Shown here: piece after piece, positions 23,798 through 31,183 of the stretch
How positions within the stretch are numbered: position 1 is the first letter of the stretch
Layout: every line of letters starts with the position of its first letter
NCBI GenBank assembly: GCA_026932145.1
Contig: JAIXKT010000022.1
Coordinates: 24,874-58,948, forward strand
DNA from: Bacteroidia bacterium
GTDB taxonomy: Bacteria; Bacteroidota; Bacteroidia; J057; JAIXKT01
Length of the DNA stretch: 34,075 nt
Direction: 5' to 3'
Made by a program: the position numbers and the translations under genes
The notes under the pieces: generated by a model
What the model was told of the DNA's origin: nothing
Seen by the model: only the letters and a program-made list of their open reading frames with translations
Database searches by the model: none

Positions 23798-25108
23798 TTA
23801 TCTTTTGTAGGTAGTGAATAATGATTGATTTGCCAGTCCAGTAAGACCTGCCAGCAAGGGTAATAATGCATAAATACGGTAGCGCATCAAACCGCCAACA
23901 TTGGCAACGGATAAACCAAGATACCCACCATAAACTATTCCGAAAATAATTAAGGATAAAAAGAGCAAACTATTATCATCCAGTTGCTTACCGGGCAAAT
24001 AACGCATAATTAAAAACAGCATTATTCCCAGATAAGCCACTAACAATATATTTTCGGTACAAAGAAACTTTAGCCAAGTGGAATTTACCTGCCAAGGAAA
24101 ATATCCCGGAAAAGTAATCAACACTGACTGTGGAAATCGCTCCCAAAAACCTCGATAACTTACCTCAAAATTAGGTGTTTTTATCGTATTACTGGATTGT
24201 TCTAATTTACATTCATTTCCCAACACAGATTGCCGCGTAGAATAGGCCTGATGTATCGTGTAAAAAAAAGTAAATTGCTTTGAATACAGAAAACAAGCTA
24301 ATGGAATACTTATTAAGAGAAAATACCGCCACAAAATCGTTTTTTGGAATACCAAAAACCTGACAGCATAATAAAAACATAAAATCCCCCAAAGTGCTAC
24401 AAATAGATACAGTTTTATGATTATCAATAAAAAAGCTGATACTAACCAACGTGAGAAACGGTAAAAATTACCTAAAACAGGCCGGCGGCTAACCATAAAA
24501 TAGTCAGAATCCATCCAGCAAATTAAGAAAGCTGGCCACAGCATAAGCTCTTTGTTAAGATCAGTAGAAAAAACAAATAGAGAAGGCCAAAGAAGCAATA
24601 CTATCTGCCATAAAAACACATTCCCAAAATAACGATTGGATAACCAGAAAATAAATTCTATGTGAATCCTACAGCAAACCATAACGAGCAAAAACCACAG
24701 TACCACAATCGAATGTGCTGTTCCCCAAAGTAAAACAGCTAAAATCTTGCTATAAAAAAACGCAAAACCATTTTGACCGTATTTCGGTTCATCTAATGTG
24801 TGATTTGAAGCCTGACTTTGGGGATTAAATTCCCAGCTCAGCCAAATCTTAGTCGTAAAATCCGAATAATGAATAATATGTTGGTTCAGCAACTTAGCAT
24901 CATGTACATAAGAAATCATATCCCGAGTTGTTGAACAAAAAGTACTGATTATCAACCAGATAACAAAAGTACTTAAATACCCAAATATAGCTACCCAAGT
25001 CAGAACTTTGCGTTCAAAAGAAAAAAAGCGAATATGGCGATTCAAAAAATAGATTGTTATTAGAGCAACTATACCAATAAGATAATCCTGCCATTCCCAA
25101 GAATACAT
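23798..25108 (-). CDS. Polytopic membrane protein, possible glycan polymerase or glycosyltransferase
   Basis: The 436-residue protein has about ten membrane spans, beginning at about 10-25 and ending near residue 425. A loop of about 60 residues lies after the second or third span (HDAKLLNQHIIHYSDF... to KYGQNGFAFFY), and a second polar loop lies near 285-330. The block NVGGLMRYRIYALLPLL near the C-terminus resembles the (N)xGxxxRYR ending seen in membrane glycosyltransferases and polymerases of Bacteroidota. It starts 7 nt after gmhB and is the last gene of the operon, next to sugar-modifying genes. That supports a role in making or exporting a surface glycan, but no catalytic residue can be named. 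Confidence 0.6.
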   Translation of the reverse strand: MYSWEWQDYLIGIVALITIYFLNRHIRFFSFERKVLTWVAIFGYLSTFVIWLIISTFCSTTRDMISYVHDAKLLNQHIIHYSDFTTKIWLSWEFNPQSQASNHTLDEPKYGQNGFAFFYSKILAVLLWGTAHSIVVLWFLLVMVCCRIHIEFIFWLSNRYFGNVFLWQIVLLLWPSLFVFSTDLNKELMLWPAFLICWMDSDYFMVSRRPVLGNFYRFSRWLVSAFLLIIIKLYLFVALWGILCFYYAVRFLVFQKTILWRYFLLISIPLACFLYSKQFTFFYTIHQAYSTRQSVLGNECKLEQSSNTIKTPNFEVSYRGFWERFPQSVLITFPGYFPWQVNSTWLKFLCTENILLVAYLGIMLFLIMRYLPGKQLDDNSLLFLSLIIFGIVYGGYLGLSVANVGGLMRYRIYALLPLLAGLTGLANQSLFTTYKR

Positions 25109-25115
25109 TCCTGAA

Positions 25116-25619
25116 TTAGTTTAGATATGGGATAAGTTCGCCGGGGTGATTCAACACTAAGTCTGCGTGAAAATCATCTTCTGCTACTAAGGCCGTTTTC
25201 AGCCCAATCCATTGCGCAGGCATTAAATCTCGGGCTTTATCTCCCAGCATCCAAGTGTTTGTCTTTTGTAAATCATACTGAGCTACAGCACGCTCAAAAA
25301 ATAACGTTTGTGGCTTCCGGCATAAACATTTTTCGACATCGGGATGATGAGGACAATAAAAAATGTGGTCAATTCGTCCGCCTGATTGCCCTATATGGTT
25401 GCACATATAGGCGTGCAAGGCAGCTACATGTTCATGCGTATAAAGCCCTTTTGCGATCCCACCTTGATTGGTGATAACGACAATCTTGTAGCCCAACGAA
25501 ACCCCTGCACGTATGAGATCTAAAATACCCTCTCGAAAACGAAACAAACCTTTTTCCCAGATATAACCAGATTCCTCATTAATAACTCCGTCTCTATCTA
25601 ACAATAAGCCTTTATTCAT
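25116..25619 (-). CDS. gmhB: D-glycero-D-manno-heptose 1,7-bisphosphate 7-phosphatase (HAD family)
   Basis: The 167-residue enzyme removes a phosphate from a heptose bisphosphate, a step towards the ADP- or GDP-heptose used in lipopolysaccharide or S-layer glycans. The HAD motifs are DRDGVIN (nucleophile Asp8 and Asp10), VVITNQGG (Thr50), Lys102 and GDKARD (Asp127). The GmhB zinc loop is present as Cys89, His91, Cys98, Cys100 (CPHHPDVEKCLC). Length is somewhat short but complete. It sits 79 nt downstream of the aminotransferase gene and 7 nt before the membrane protein gene. A histidinol-phosphatase role is less likely in this setting. Confidence 0.85.
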   Translation of the reverse strand: MNKGLLLDRDGVINEESGYIWEKGLFRFREGILDLIRAGVSLGYKIVVITNQGGIAKGLYTHEHVAALHAYMCNHIGQSGGRIDHIFYCPHHPDVEKCLCRKPQTLFFERAVAQYDLQKTNTWMLGDKARDLMPAQWIGLKTALVAEDDFHADLVLNHPGELIPYLN

Positions 25620-25698
25620 CGTAGCTGCAAAATACCTATTTAAAACTTAAAATACAAAAACAAATCACAACTATTTGAAAATCAAAATTTAAAGTAAA

Positions 25699-26814
25699 TC
25701 AAGATACCAACAGACGAATGAGCATATCAATAATTTTTTCTTGTTGATTTTCAGTTAGTTTTATGCCGGAAGGCAGGCAAAGCCCATTTTGAAACAATTT
25801 GGTTGAAAAACCATCCCCGAAGTACAAATCTTCTTGGAAAATTGGTTGAGTGTGCATTGGATTCCATGCAGTTCTTAGTTCAATTTGTTTATTAGCAAAA
25901 TTTTGAATAATTTCTATAGAATTGAATGAAATATCAGGAAAATAAAACACACTAAGCCACCGGTTAGATGTTGCGGGGTCAAGTTCTTGCTGAAAGCGAA
26001 ATGGGATTTTTCCGGTAAGTAAGTGCAGATAATTTTCAAATATTTTTCTTTTTTGCTGAACCCGCCAACTTAGTTCCGGTAGTTGGGCTAAACCAATAGC
26101 TGCCGATAGACTACTTAGATTGTAGTTATAACCAATTTCTTGATGCAGATAATAACGAACCGGCTGTTTTGCTTGATTGGCAATTCTTCGGGCTGTTGTT
26201 CGGTACTGTGGGTTTGCAAGATACAACGCACCGCCTCCTGATGTAGTGATAATCTTATTCCCATTGAATGAAACGATACCGGCATCCGCCAAACCAATAG
26301 TATGTTTTTGTTGATACGTAGATCCCAAAGATTCTGCTGCATCTATAATTAGTAGTAGCTCATTTGTATGGCAAAATTGGAGCAGTTCTGCATAGTTACA
26401 GGGCATTCCGTATAAATCCACAGCTATCACAGCCTTAACAGTAGCACCTGCTTTCCGTCTGGAAGCCAAAGCCTCTTGCAGCCAATCCAGCGATATTGTC
26501 CATGATTCCGGTGAAGCCTCTACCAAAATAGGTTTTGCACCGGTATAAATTACCGGAAAAATACTTCCGGCAAAAGTATTGGTTGGGCAAAGTACTTCAT
26601 CGCCGTGAGAAATTCCCAGAGCTATCAATGCTAAATGCAATGCAGCAGTGCCGGAATTGACAGCGATAACTTCGTCTAACGAAAATAATAGAGCTAACTG
26701 TGCTTCAAATGTAGCTACAACAGGGCCGTTAGGTGCTAACCATTTTGATTCAATAACCTGATTAATAGACTCTTGCTCTAACCCTGTTAGCTCTGGCGGA
26801 GATAGCCAAATCAT
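25699..26814 (-). CDS. DegT/DnrJ/EryC1/StrS-family sugar aminotransferase
   Basis: The 371-residue PLP enzyme transfers an amino group to a nucleotide-linked keto sugar. The PLP-binding lysine is Lys187 in SFNGNKIITTSGGG. The SGTAALHLAL block (54-63), PTNTFAGS (77-84), and DAAESLGS (158-165) are typical. The sequence is closest in feel to the enzymes that make 4-amino-4,6-dideoxy-hexoses for glycans (PglE/PerA type), but the exact sugar cannot be told. Length is normal. It is 7 nt downstream of pyk and in one operon with gmhB and a membrane protein, in keeping with surface-polysaccharide synthesis. No dehydratase for its keto sugar is in the window. Confidence 0.88.
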   Translation of the reverse strand: MIWLSPPELTGLEQESINQVIESKWLAPNGPVVATFEAQLALLFSLDEVIAVNSGTAALHLALIALGISHGDEVLCPTNTFAGSIFPVIYTGAKPILVEASPESWTISLDWLQEALASRRKAGATVKAVIAVDLYGMPCNYAELLQFCHTNELLLIIDAAESLGSTYQQKHTIGLADAGIVSFNGNKIITTSGGGALYLANPQYRTTARRIANQAKQPVRYYLHQEIGYNYNLSSLSAAIGLAQLPELSWRVQQKRKIFENYLHLLTGKIPFRFQQELDPATSNRWLSVFYFPDISFNSIEIIQNFANKQIELRTAWNPMHTQPIFQEDLYFGDGFSTKLFQNGLCLPSGIKLTENQQEKIIDMLIRLLVS

Positions 26815-26821
26815 AAGGGTT

Positions 26822-28252
26822 TTACTCTATAACCGTTACTTTCAGCATATTGGTTCGTTTACGGGCATGTAGCGGAATAGAAGCTGTGTTGATAACAACA
26901 TCTCCTTTGGTAAGGATTCTATCTTGCTCTAATAGATTCAGCACATCATCAATAGTTTCGTTCGTGCCTTTAAATTGGTCATAGTAAAACGCACGAACTC
27001 CCCAAACGAGGCTCAGTGTTTTAATCATGGTTCTATTATCCGTAAAGATGTAGATATTCGCTTTTGGCCGGCATCTGGATAGTTGGAATGCGGTGTATCC
27101 GGAACTGGTCATGCTCACGATGGCTTTAGCATTGGTTTCGAGAGCAAGTTTTACGGCGGTTACGCAGGTTGCATCTGCCAGAAAGGTTGGAGATTCCGGA
27201 TTTGCAGTCATATTTCGGTGATAAATAGACTCTTGCTGTTCTGCTTTAGAGATAATACTTTGCATCACCCGTACGACTTCCACTGGATGTTTACCAACGG
27301 ACGTTTCGCCACTGAGCATCAAGGCATCAGCACCGTCTAAAACAGCATTAGCCACATCGGTAGTTTCTGCGCGGGTCGGACGCTTATTTTCAATCATAGA
27401 CTCTAACATCTGTGTAGCTACAATAACTGGCTTGCCCGCTATATTACATTTTGAAACGATAATTTTTTGCCAAATAGGAACTTCCTCTAAATAAATTTCT
27501 ACCCCTAAATCTCCTCGGGCAACCATTACGGCATCCGTTGCTTCGATAATGGAGTCAATATTTCGTAGAGCTTCCGGTTTTTCTATCTTCGCAATTATCC
27601 GTGCTTTGGAGTTTTTTCTTTCAATATATCGCCGTAACTCTATAATGTCCATCGCAGTTCTGACAAAAGATAGTGCTATCCAATGAACCCCATTACGAAG
27701 GGCGAAGTCTATATCCGATAAGTCTTTTTCAGTAATACTGGGTAATGAAACTTTTACATACGGTAAATTAACACCTTTTTTAGAGCCGATTTCTTCTCCA
27801 TGAGCAACGACCAACTTTACGGTGTCTGTGCCATTGGATTCTAATACTTTTAATTCCACCTTGCCGTCATCTACCAATATCAGATCCCCAATATGTACAT
27901 CTCTGGCAAAGGTTTCGTAAACCATCGGTAGCCGATTACCTTCCTGCTCCTGAATAGCAGTACACAACTCAATAATATCTCCTTTTTGAATGGGATACGG
28001 TTGCTCTAACTTGCCAATTCTGAGTTTAGGTCCCTGTAAATCTATCAAAATAGATAGATTTAAGTCATGCTCAGCATTAATCTCTTTGATTAAATCTATG
28101 GTTTTCTGGTGCTGCTCTTGGGTTCCGTGGGACATATTGATGCGGCAAACATCTAACCCTACTTTGCTCATTTCTAATAAAATGTCTTTCGGAGTGCAAG
28201 CCGGCCCCATCGTGCAGACCATCTTTGTCTTACTATGAAATACCTCTATCAT
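26822..28252 (-). CDS. pyk: Pyruvate kinase
   Basis: The 476-residue enzyme makes pyruvate and ATP from phosphoenolpyruvate and ADP in glycolysis. The start TKMVCTMGPAC, RINMSHG, LIDLQGPKLRIG, AKIEKPEAL, the MVARGDLGVE active-site stretch, VATQMLESM and DGADALMLSGETSVGK are all classical. The C-terminal regulatory domain is complete (to KVTVIE). The ATG overlaps the previous stop as ATGA, so it is coupled to the small gene in front. Sugar-modifying genes follow only 7 nt later, an unusual coupling of glycolysis with glycan synthesis. Confidence 0.97.
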   Translation of the reverse strand: MIEVFHSKTKMVCTMGPACTPKDILLEMSKVGLDVCRINMSHGTQEQHQKTIDLIKEINAEHDLNLSILIDLQGPKLRIGKLEQPYPIQKGDIIELCTAIQEQEGNRLPMVYETFARDVHIGDLILVDDGKVELKVLESNGTDTVKLVVAHGEEIGSKKGVNLPYVKVSLPSITEKDLSDIDFALRNGVHWIALSFVRTAMDIIELRRYIERKNSKARIIAKIEKPEALRNIDSIIEATDAVMVARGDLGVEIYLEEVPIWQKIIVSKCNIAGKPVIVATQMLESMIENKRPTRAETTDVANAVLDGADALMLSGETSVGKHPVEVVRVMQSIISKAEQQESIYHRNMTANPESPTFLADATCVTAVKLALETNAKAIVSMTSSGYTAFQLSRCRPKANIYIFTDNRTMIKTLSLVWGVRAFYYDQFKGTNETIDDVLNLLEQDRILTKGDVVINTASIPLHARKRTNMLKVTVIE

Positions 28253-28662
28253 GTTTTTATTTTGCTAAAAATTGGATATTGAATAACGGCGGAATATTCT
28301 ATTTCTGAAATCGGATTGAGTAATTGAAGATAGTAATTTGCGTCTAAACTACTATCTTCAGGTGGAATAATAACCATAAAAGCTGTAAATTGGTTTAACT
28401 GCTGTTGTGCTTTGAGTGAAGTAAGCCAGTCCAACTTTTCATATATAATCAATTCGCAATCAGTTAGCTGGTCTTTTCCTAAATAATGAGGATTTTCAGA
28501 ATATTTTGTTTGGCTACTATGCAAGACTATTTCAAACTGGTATTTTTGGTTTAATAGCCAACATAGCTGCCAGATAGGGATAGCGGTGCGAATTCCAAGA
28601 AGATGATACTTAGGAGCATCTATTGTGCTTTTTTTTTCGCTGGAACTTCGCTTCGCAAACAT
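28249..28662 (-). CDS. IPExxxVDY-like small protein in front of pyk
   Basis: The 137-residue soluble protein has the block YHLLGIRTAIPIWQLCWLLNQKYQFEIVL (about 19-47), which resembles the start of the Bacteroidota IPExxxVDY family. The string IIPPEDSSLDANYYLQLL (about 97-114) looks like a diverged copy of the signature that gives the family its name. That family typically precedes pyk, as here, where the genes overlap by 4 nt. The role is unknown; the context suggests a link to pyruvate kinase or its expression. Similarity was judged by eye, so the family call is moderate. Confidence 0.6.
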   Translation of the reverse strand: MFAKRSSSEKKSTIDAPKYHLLGIRTAIPIWQLCWLLNQKYQFEIVLHSSQTKYSENPHYLGKDQLTDCELIIYEKLDWLTSLKAQQQLNQFTAFMVIIPPEDSSLDANYYLQLLNPISEIEYSAVIQYPIFSKIKT

Positions 28663-28678
28663 AGCTCATTGTTTGCAG

Positions 28679-28686
28679 CAAATATA
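28679..28686 (-). promoter_or_regulatory. -7 promoter element for the pyk operon
   Basis: The minus strand reads TATATTTG, an exact TAnnTTTG match, 17 nt before the ATG at 28662. The -33 position, about 19 nt further upstream, falls at the junction with the repeat/IS-end sequence at 28705-28709. Confidence 0.55.
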
Positions 28687-28704
28687 ATTATTCTATTGGA
28701 CGAA

Positions 28705-28752
28705 GTTAAGAGGTTGTTTAAAAATGGTGTAAAAATTGTTAAGAGGTTGTTT
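28705..28752. repeat. 15-bp direct repeat containing IS-end-like sequence
   Basis: The string gttaagaggttgttt occurs at 28705-28719 and again at 28738-28752, a period of 33 bp. The part starting GAGGTTGTTT looks like an IS5-type terminal repeat, and the second copy lies directly beyond the end of the transposase remnant. The first copy may be the edge of an earlier insertion. Confidence 0.6.
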
Positions 28753-29114
28753 GAAATTTATTTTTTTATTCTGTTAAGCATAATTCTAATCATTAGCTAA
28801 GTGTACAAAGCTTGTACTGCATTCAGGGTGGAATTCATAGTCATTAACCAATCTTCGTTGAAAACCAAGCCATCCAAAAGTTCGTTCAACTATCCATCTC
28901 TTGGGTAAGACATTAAATCCACTAATTCCTGCCACTTTTTTTACAATTTCCAAAGTGTAATTCAAACTTTTTAAAATCCATTCAGCTAAGTTACCGGTAT
29001 AACCTTGATCTGCCAATATTTTTGTCAATCTAGGGTACTTATATCTTAATTCTTCAAGAACATATTTAGCTCCTTCTCTGTCCTGAATATCAGCGTTATG
29101 AATCACAATAGCTA
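28743..29114 (-). mobile_element. IS5-family remnant, cut by the IS630 element
   Basis: The left edge is an IS-end-like gaggttgtttgaa at 28743-28755, just past the transposase stop. The right part is missing because the IS630 element begins at 29115. Only the 3' third or so of the element remains, so it cannot move by itself. Confidence 0.7.
28758..29114 (-). pseudogene. IS5-family transposase remnant with frameshift
   Basis: Only the C-terminal part of a DDE transposase is left: IVIHNADIQDREGAKYVLEEL, then LADQGYTGN (second catalytic Asp) and KRWIVERTFGWLGFQRRLVNDYE (catalytic Glu). The reading frame stops early, at 28786, after HLAND. Removing one T near 28793-28794 would let it run on as LAMIRIMLNRIKK to a stop at 28758, the usual ending of this family. 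So there is a one-base insertion. The N-terminal half is lost at the junction with the IS630 element. The first 37 residues of the open frame here (29115-29217) are IS630 sequence, not transposase. Confidence 0.85.
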
Positions 29115-29200
29115 TACCAAAGTAACCAAGATTTAGGAATATCAAGAAATTAAAGTTGATAAAAAAAGGGTTCGGTAATTTAAAAAAAGCGAGGGAGTAA

Positions 29201-29208
29201 TAACTTTG
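29201..29208 (+). promoter_or_regulatory. -7 promoter element of the IS630 transposase gene
   Basis: taactttg matches TAnnTTTG exactly and lies inside the left end of the element, 44 nt before the GTG at 29252. Confidence 0.45.
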
Positions 29209-29251
29209 CAACATCAAACATCCCGATAAAAACTTTCTGACGATAGATGAG

Positions 29252-30256
29252 GTGCTTGCCCTTCAGTTAGCTCATCGCAAACAAAAAGATAAGCGTTTAG
29301 CAGACCGGCTCAAGGTGATTTTGTGCTTAAATAAAGGGTTGAGCTATGCACAAACGGCAGATTTATTGCTGTTAGATGATAACACCGCGCGGACTGCATA
29401 CGAGTTGTATAAGACACAAGGAATAGAAGCGCTAACGCAATTTAATTATTGTGCTCCCAAGGGGTATTTAAGTGAAGATGAAGAAAAATCACTTTCCGCT
29501 CATTTAGAAAAACACTTATATGCCTATTCAAAAGACATACAACATTACATCCAAAACACCTACCAAGTAGAATACACGGTGGAAGGAGTTCGCAAACTAT
29601 TAGATAGATTAGGATTTGTGTATAAGCGAACCAAACATTTGCCGGGCAAAGGCGATGTGCAAAAGCAGCAGGAGTTTATAAAAACCTATAGGGAACTTAA
29701 AGCGCAAAAGGGGAAAGAAGATGAGATTTATTTTATGGACGGAGTACATCCCTTGCATAATTCTATCCCTGCCAACGGCTGGATAAAGAAAGGGCAAGAA
29801 AAAGCCATAAAAGCCAATACCGGCAGGCAAAGAATGAATATTAACGGAGCCTGTAATGCGGCCAAAGCAGAAGTAATTATAGAAGAATCAGAAACCATCA
29901 ATGCACAGTCCACCGTAGCGCTTTTTGAGAAAATGCAACTGCACCAACCCCAAGGAATACTACATGTCATTGCCGACAATGCTCGATATTATAGAAGTAA
30001 ACTGATTGCTGAATACATCAGAGATCATCCTCGCATACAATTACATTTTTTACCTCCTTACTCACCGAATCTCAACCTTATAGAACGGCTTTGGAAATTC
30101 TATAAAAAAGAAACCCTCTACAACCGCTATTATGAAACGGTTGATGAGTTCAAAAAAGCAACCCATCTTTTTTTCGATTCCCTCAAAAATCGAAAGATAG
30201 AATTAAAATCCTTGCTTCAAGACCAGTTTTATTTTCCGCATCTCTGTTTTTCTTAA
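29252..30256 (+). CDS. IS630-family transposase
   Basis: The 334-residue transposase moves the IS630 element by cut-and-paste at TA sites. An N-terminal helix-turn-helix region (about 5-125: KGLSYAQTADLLLLDDNTARTAYELY, and the winged-helix block VEGVRKLLDRLGFVYKRTKH) is followed by the DDE domain. The acids are Asp163 (YFMDGVHP), Asp242 (VIADNARYY) and Glu278 (SPNLNLIERLW). All are in place, so the enzyme may be active. The start is uncertain: GTG at 29252 is the first standard codon, but coding-like sequence extends back to about 29210 (NFLTIDEVLALQLAHRK) with no ATG, so a rare start such as CTG 29237 is possible. Confidence 0.93.
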   Translation: MLALQLAHRKQKDKRLADRLKVILCLNKGLSYAQTADLLLLDDNTARTAYELYKTQGIEALTQFNYCAPKGYLSEDEEKSLSAHLEKHLYAYSKDIQHYIQNTYQVEYTVEGVRKLLDRLGFVYKRTKHLPGKGDVQKQQEFIKTYRELKAQKGKEDEIYFMDGVHPLHNSIPANGWIKKGQEKAIKANTGRQRMNINGACNAAKAEVIIEESETINAQSTVALFEKMQLHQPQGILHVIADNARYYRSKLIAEYIRDHPRIQLHFLPPYSPNLNLIERLWKFYKKETLYNRYYETVDEFKKATHLFFDSLKNRKIELKSLLQDQFYFPHLCFS

Positions 30257-30276
30257 TTCCTGAGTTGGTTTGGTAT

Positions 30277-30348
30277 AACCGCCAAAGCGGTTTGCTAATT
30301 CCTGTAAATTCTATTGACGAAATTTTAAAACATCTTGACAATGGCTAA
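30277..30348 (+). pseudogene. 3' end of a glycosyltransferase-like gene cut by IS630
   Basis: Beyond the IS630 end the plus strand stays open for 23 codons (NRQSGLLIPVNSIDEILKHL, then DNG) to a TAA at 30346-30348 that overlaps the deacetylase start by 8 nt. GLLIPVNSIDEI is the kind of text found at the C-terminal end of GT4-type glycosyltransferases (NGLLVPV..). The rest of the gene is not in the window. The overlap with the next gene suggests it once belonged to the operon that follows. The call rests on a short stretch. Confidence 0.5.
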
Positions 30349-31183
30349 AGTGTTGATGTTACATAGAGTTTTACCTGAAAAACTCATAACGCAACCCAAT
30401 GCCTACACAACATTTGGGACATTGATTTCATCGGAATACTTTGAAACAGTTTTATCGTTACTGAAAAATGAAAATTTTGAATTTGTTACGATTTCAGAAA
30501 TAGCATCGAGAAACAAAAAAAACAAACTTGTTGCTTTAACTTTTGATGATGGCTATTCGGACAACTTTGAATTTGCATTGCCAATTCTACAAAAATACAA
30601 TGCGACAGCAACGTTTTTTCCTGTTGTAGAGCCGTGCAAAAACAATTCGGTTTTACCTCTTGACATTTACTACCAATGTATAGATGAAATGAATTTAAAC
30701 GAAGAACAAAGATTTGATTTCATCAAAGGCGAAACGAAGCGGAAATTTTATTTAGCAGAACCAAAAGAACAAATGAAATTACTCAAAGAGTTGTTTGCGA
30801 AACTTCCAAAACAAAACAGAGTAAATTATATGAGTACCGAGCAACTTAGACAACTTGCTGAAAATGGCTTTGAAATTGGTTCGCACGGAATGACACATTC
30901 ACTTTTGACAGCCGATTATATGAACGAAGAAAAAGTGTTGACAGAATTGCAACAATCAAAAAAATGGATTGAACGTGTAATCGGAAAAAATGTTTTGGCT
31001 TATTGTTTCCCTTCGGGAGAATATAATTTCCGAATGACTGAACTTGTCAAACAAGTTGGTTACACATCAACTTGTTTGGTTTTCAAAAAAGAAAATGAAA
31101 AAGAGGCTTTGCCTTCTTATGATAGAATATTTGTAAAACCCAATTCGCTTGACGAATTACAAAACGCTTTAAATGTTGAATGA
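30341..31183 (+). CDS. Polysaccharide deacetylase (NodB/CE4 family)
   Basis: From ATG 30341 the product is 280 residues (a TTG two codons upstream is ignored). CE4 motif 1 is TFDDGYSDN with Asp69 and Asp70, and motif 2 is SHGMTHS with His182 and His186, giving the Asp-His-His metal site. A third block, AYCFPSGEY, takes the place of the usual YPxG. It should remove N- or O-acetyl groups from a sugar polymer or a lipid-linked sugar. There is no signal peptide, so it probably acts in the cytoplasm on a precursor. Its end overlaps the next gene as ATGA. The base composition is more AT-rich than the core genes, as in the restriction-modification region. Confidence 0.9.
   Translation: MAKVLMLHRVLPEKLITQPNAYTTFGTLISSEYFETVLSLLKNENFEFVTISEIASRNKKNKLVALTFDDGYSDNFEFALPILQKYNATATFFPVVEPCKNNSVLPLDIYYQCIDEMNLNEEQRFDFIKGETKRKFYLAEPKEQMKLLKELFAKLPKQNRVNYMSTEQLRQLAENGFEIGSHGMTHSLLTADYMNEEKVLTELQQSKKWIERVIGKNVLAYCFPSGEYNFRMTELVKQVGYTSTCLVFKKENEKEALPSYDRIFVKPNSLDELQNALNVE

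Larger units (their letters stand above)
29115..30275 (+). mobile_element. IS630-family insertion sequence, 1161 bp, complete
   Basis: The left end reads taccaaagtaacc (from 29115) and the right end, read inward from 30275, reads taccaaaccaact, giving short imperfect inverted repeats. TA dinucleotides flank both ends (29113-29114 and 30276-30277), the known IS630/Tc1-type target duplication. A single complete transposase gene lies between. The DNA on the two sides belongs to different genes, so the present flanks are probably not the original ones. Confidence 0.85.

Noticed and set aside
29115-29217. N-terminal 37 residues of the minus-strand frame reading into the IS5 remnant
   Set aside because: This DNA is the left end of the IS630 element; the frame is open by chance.
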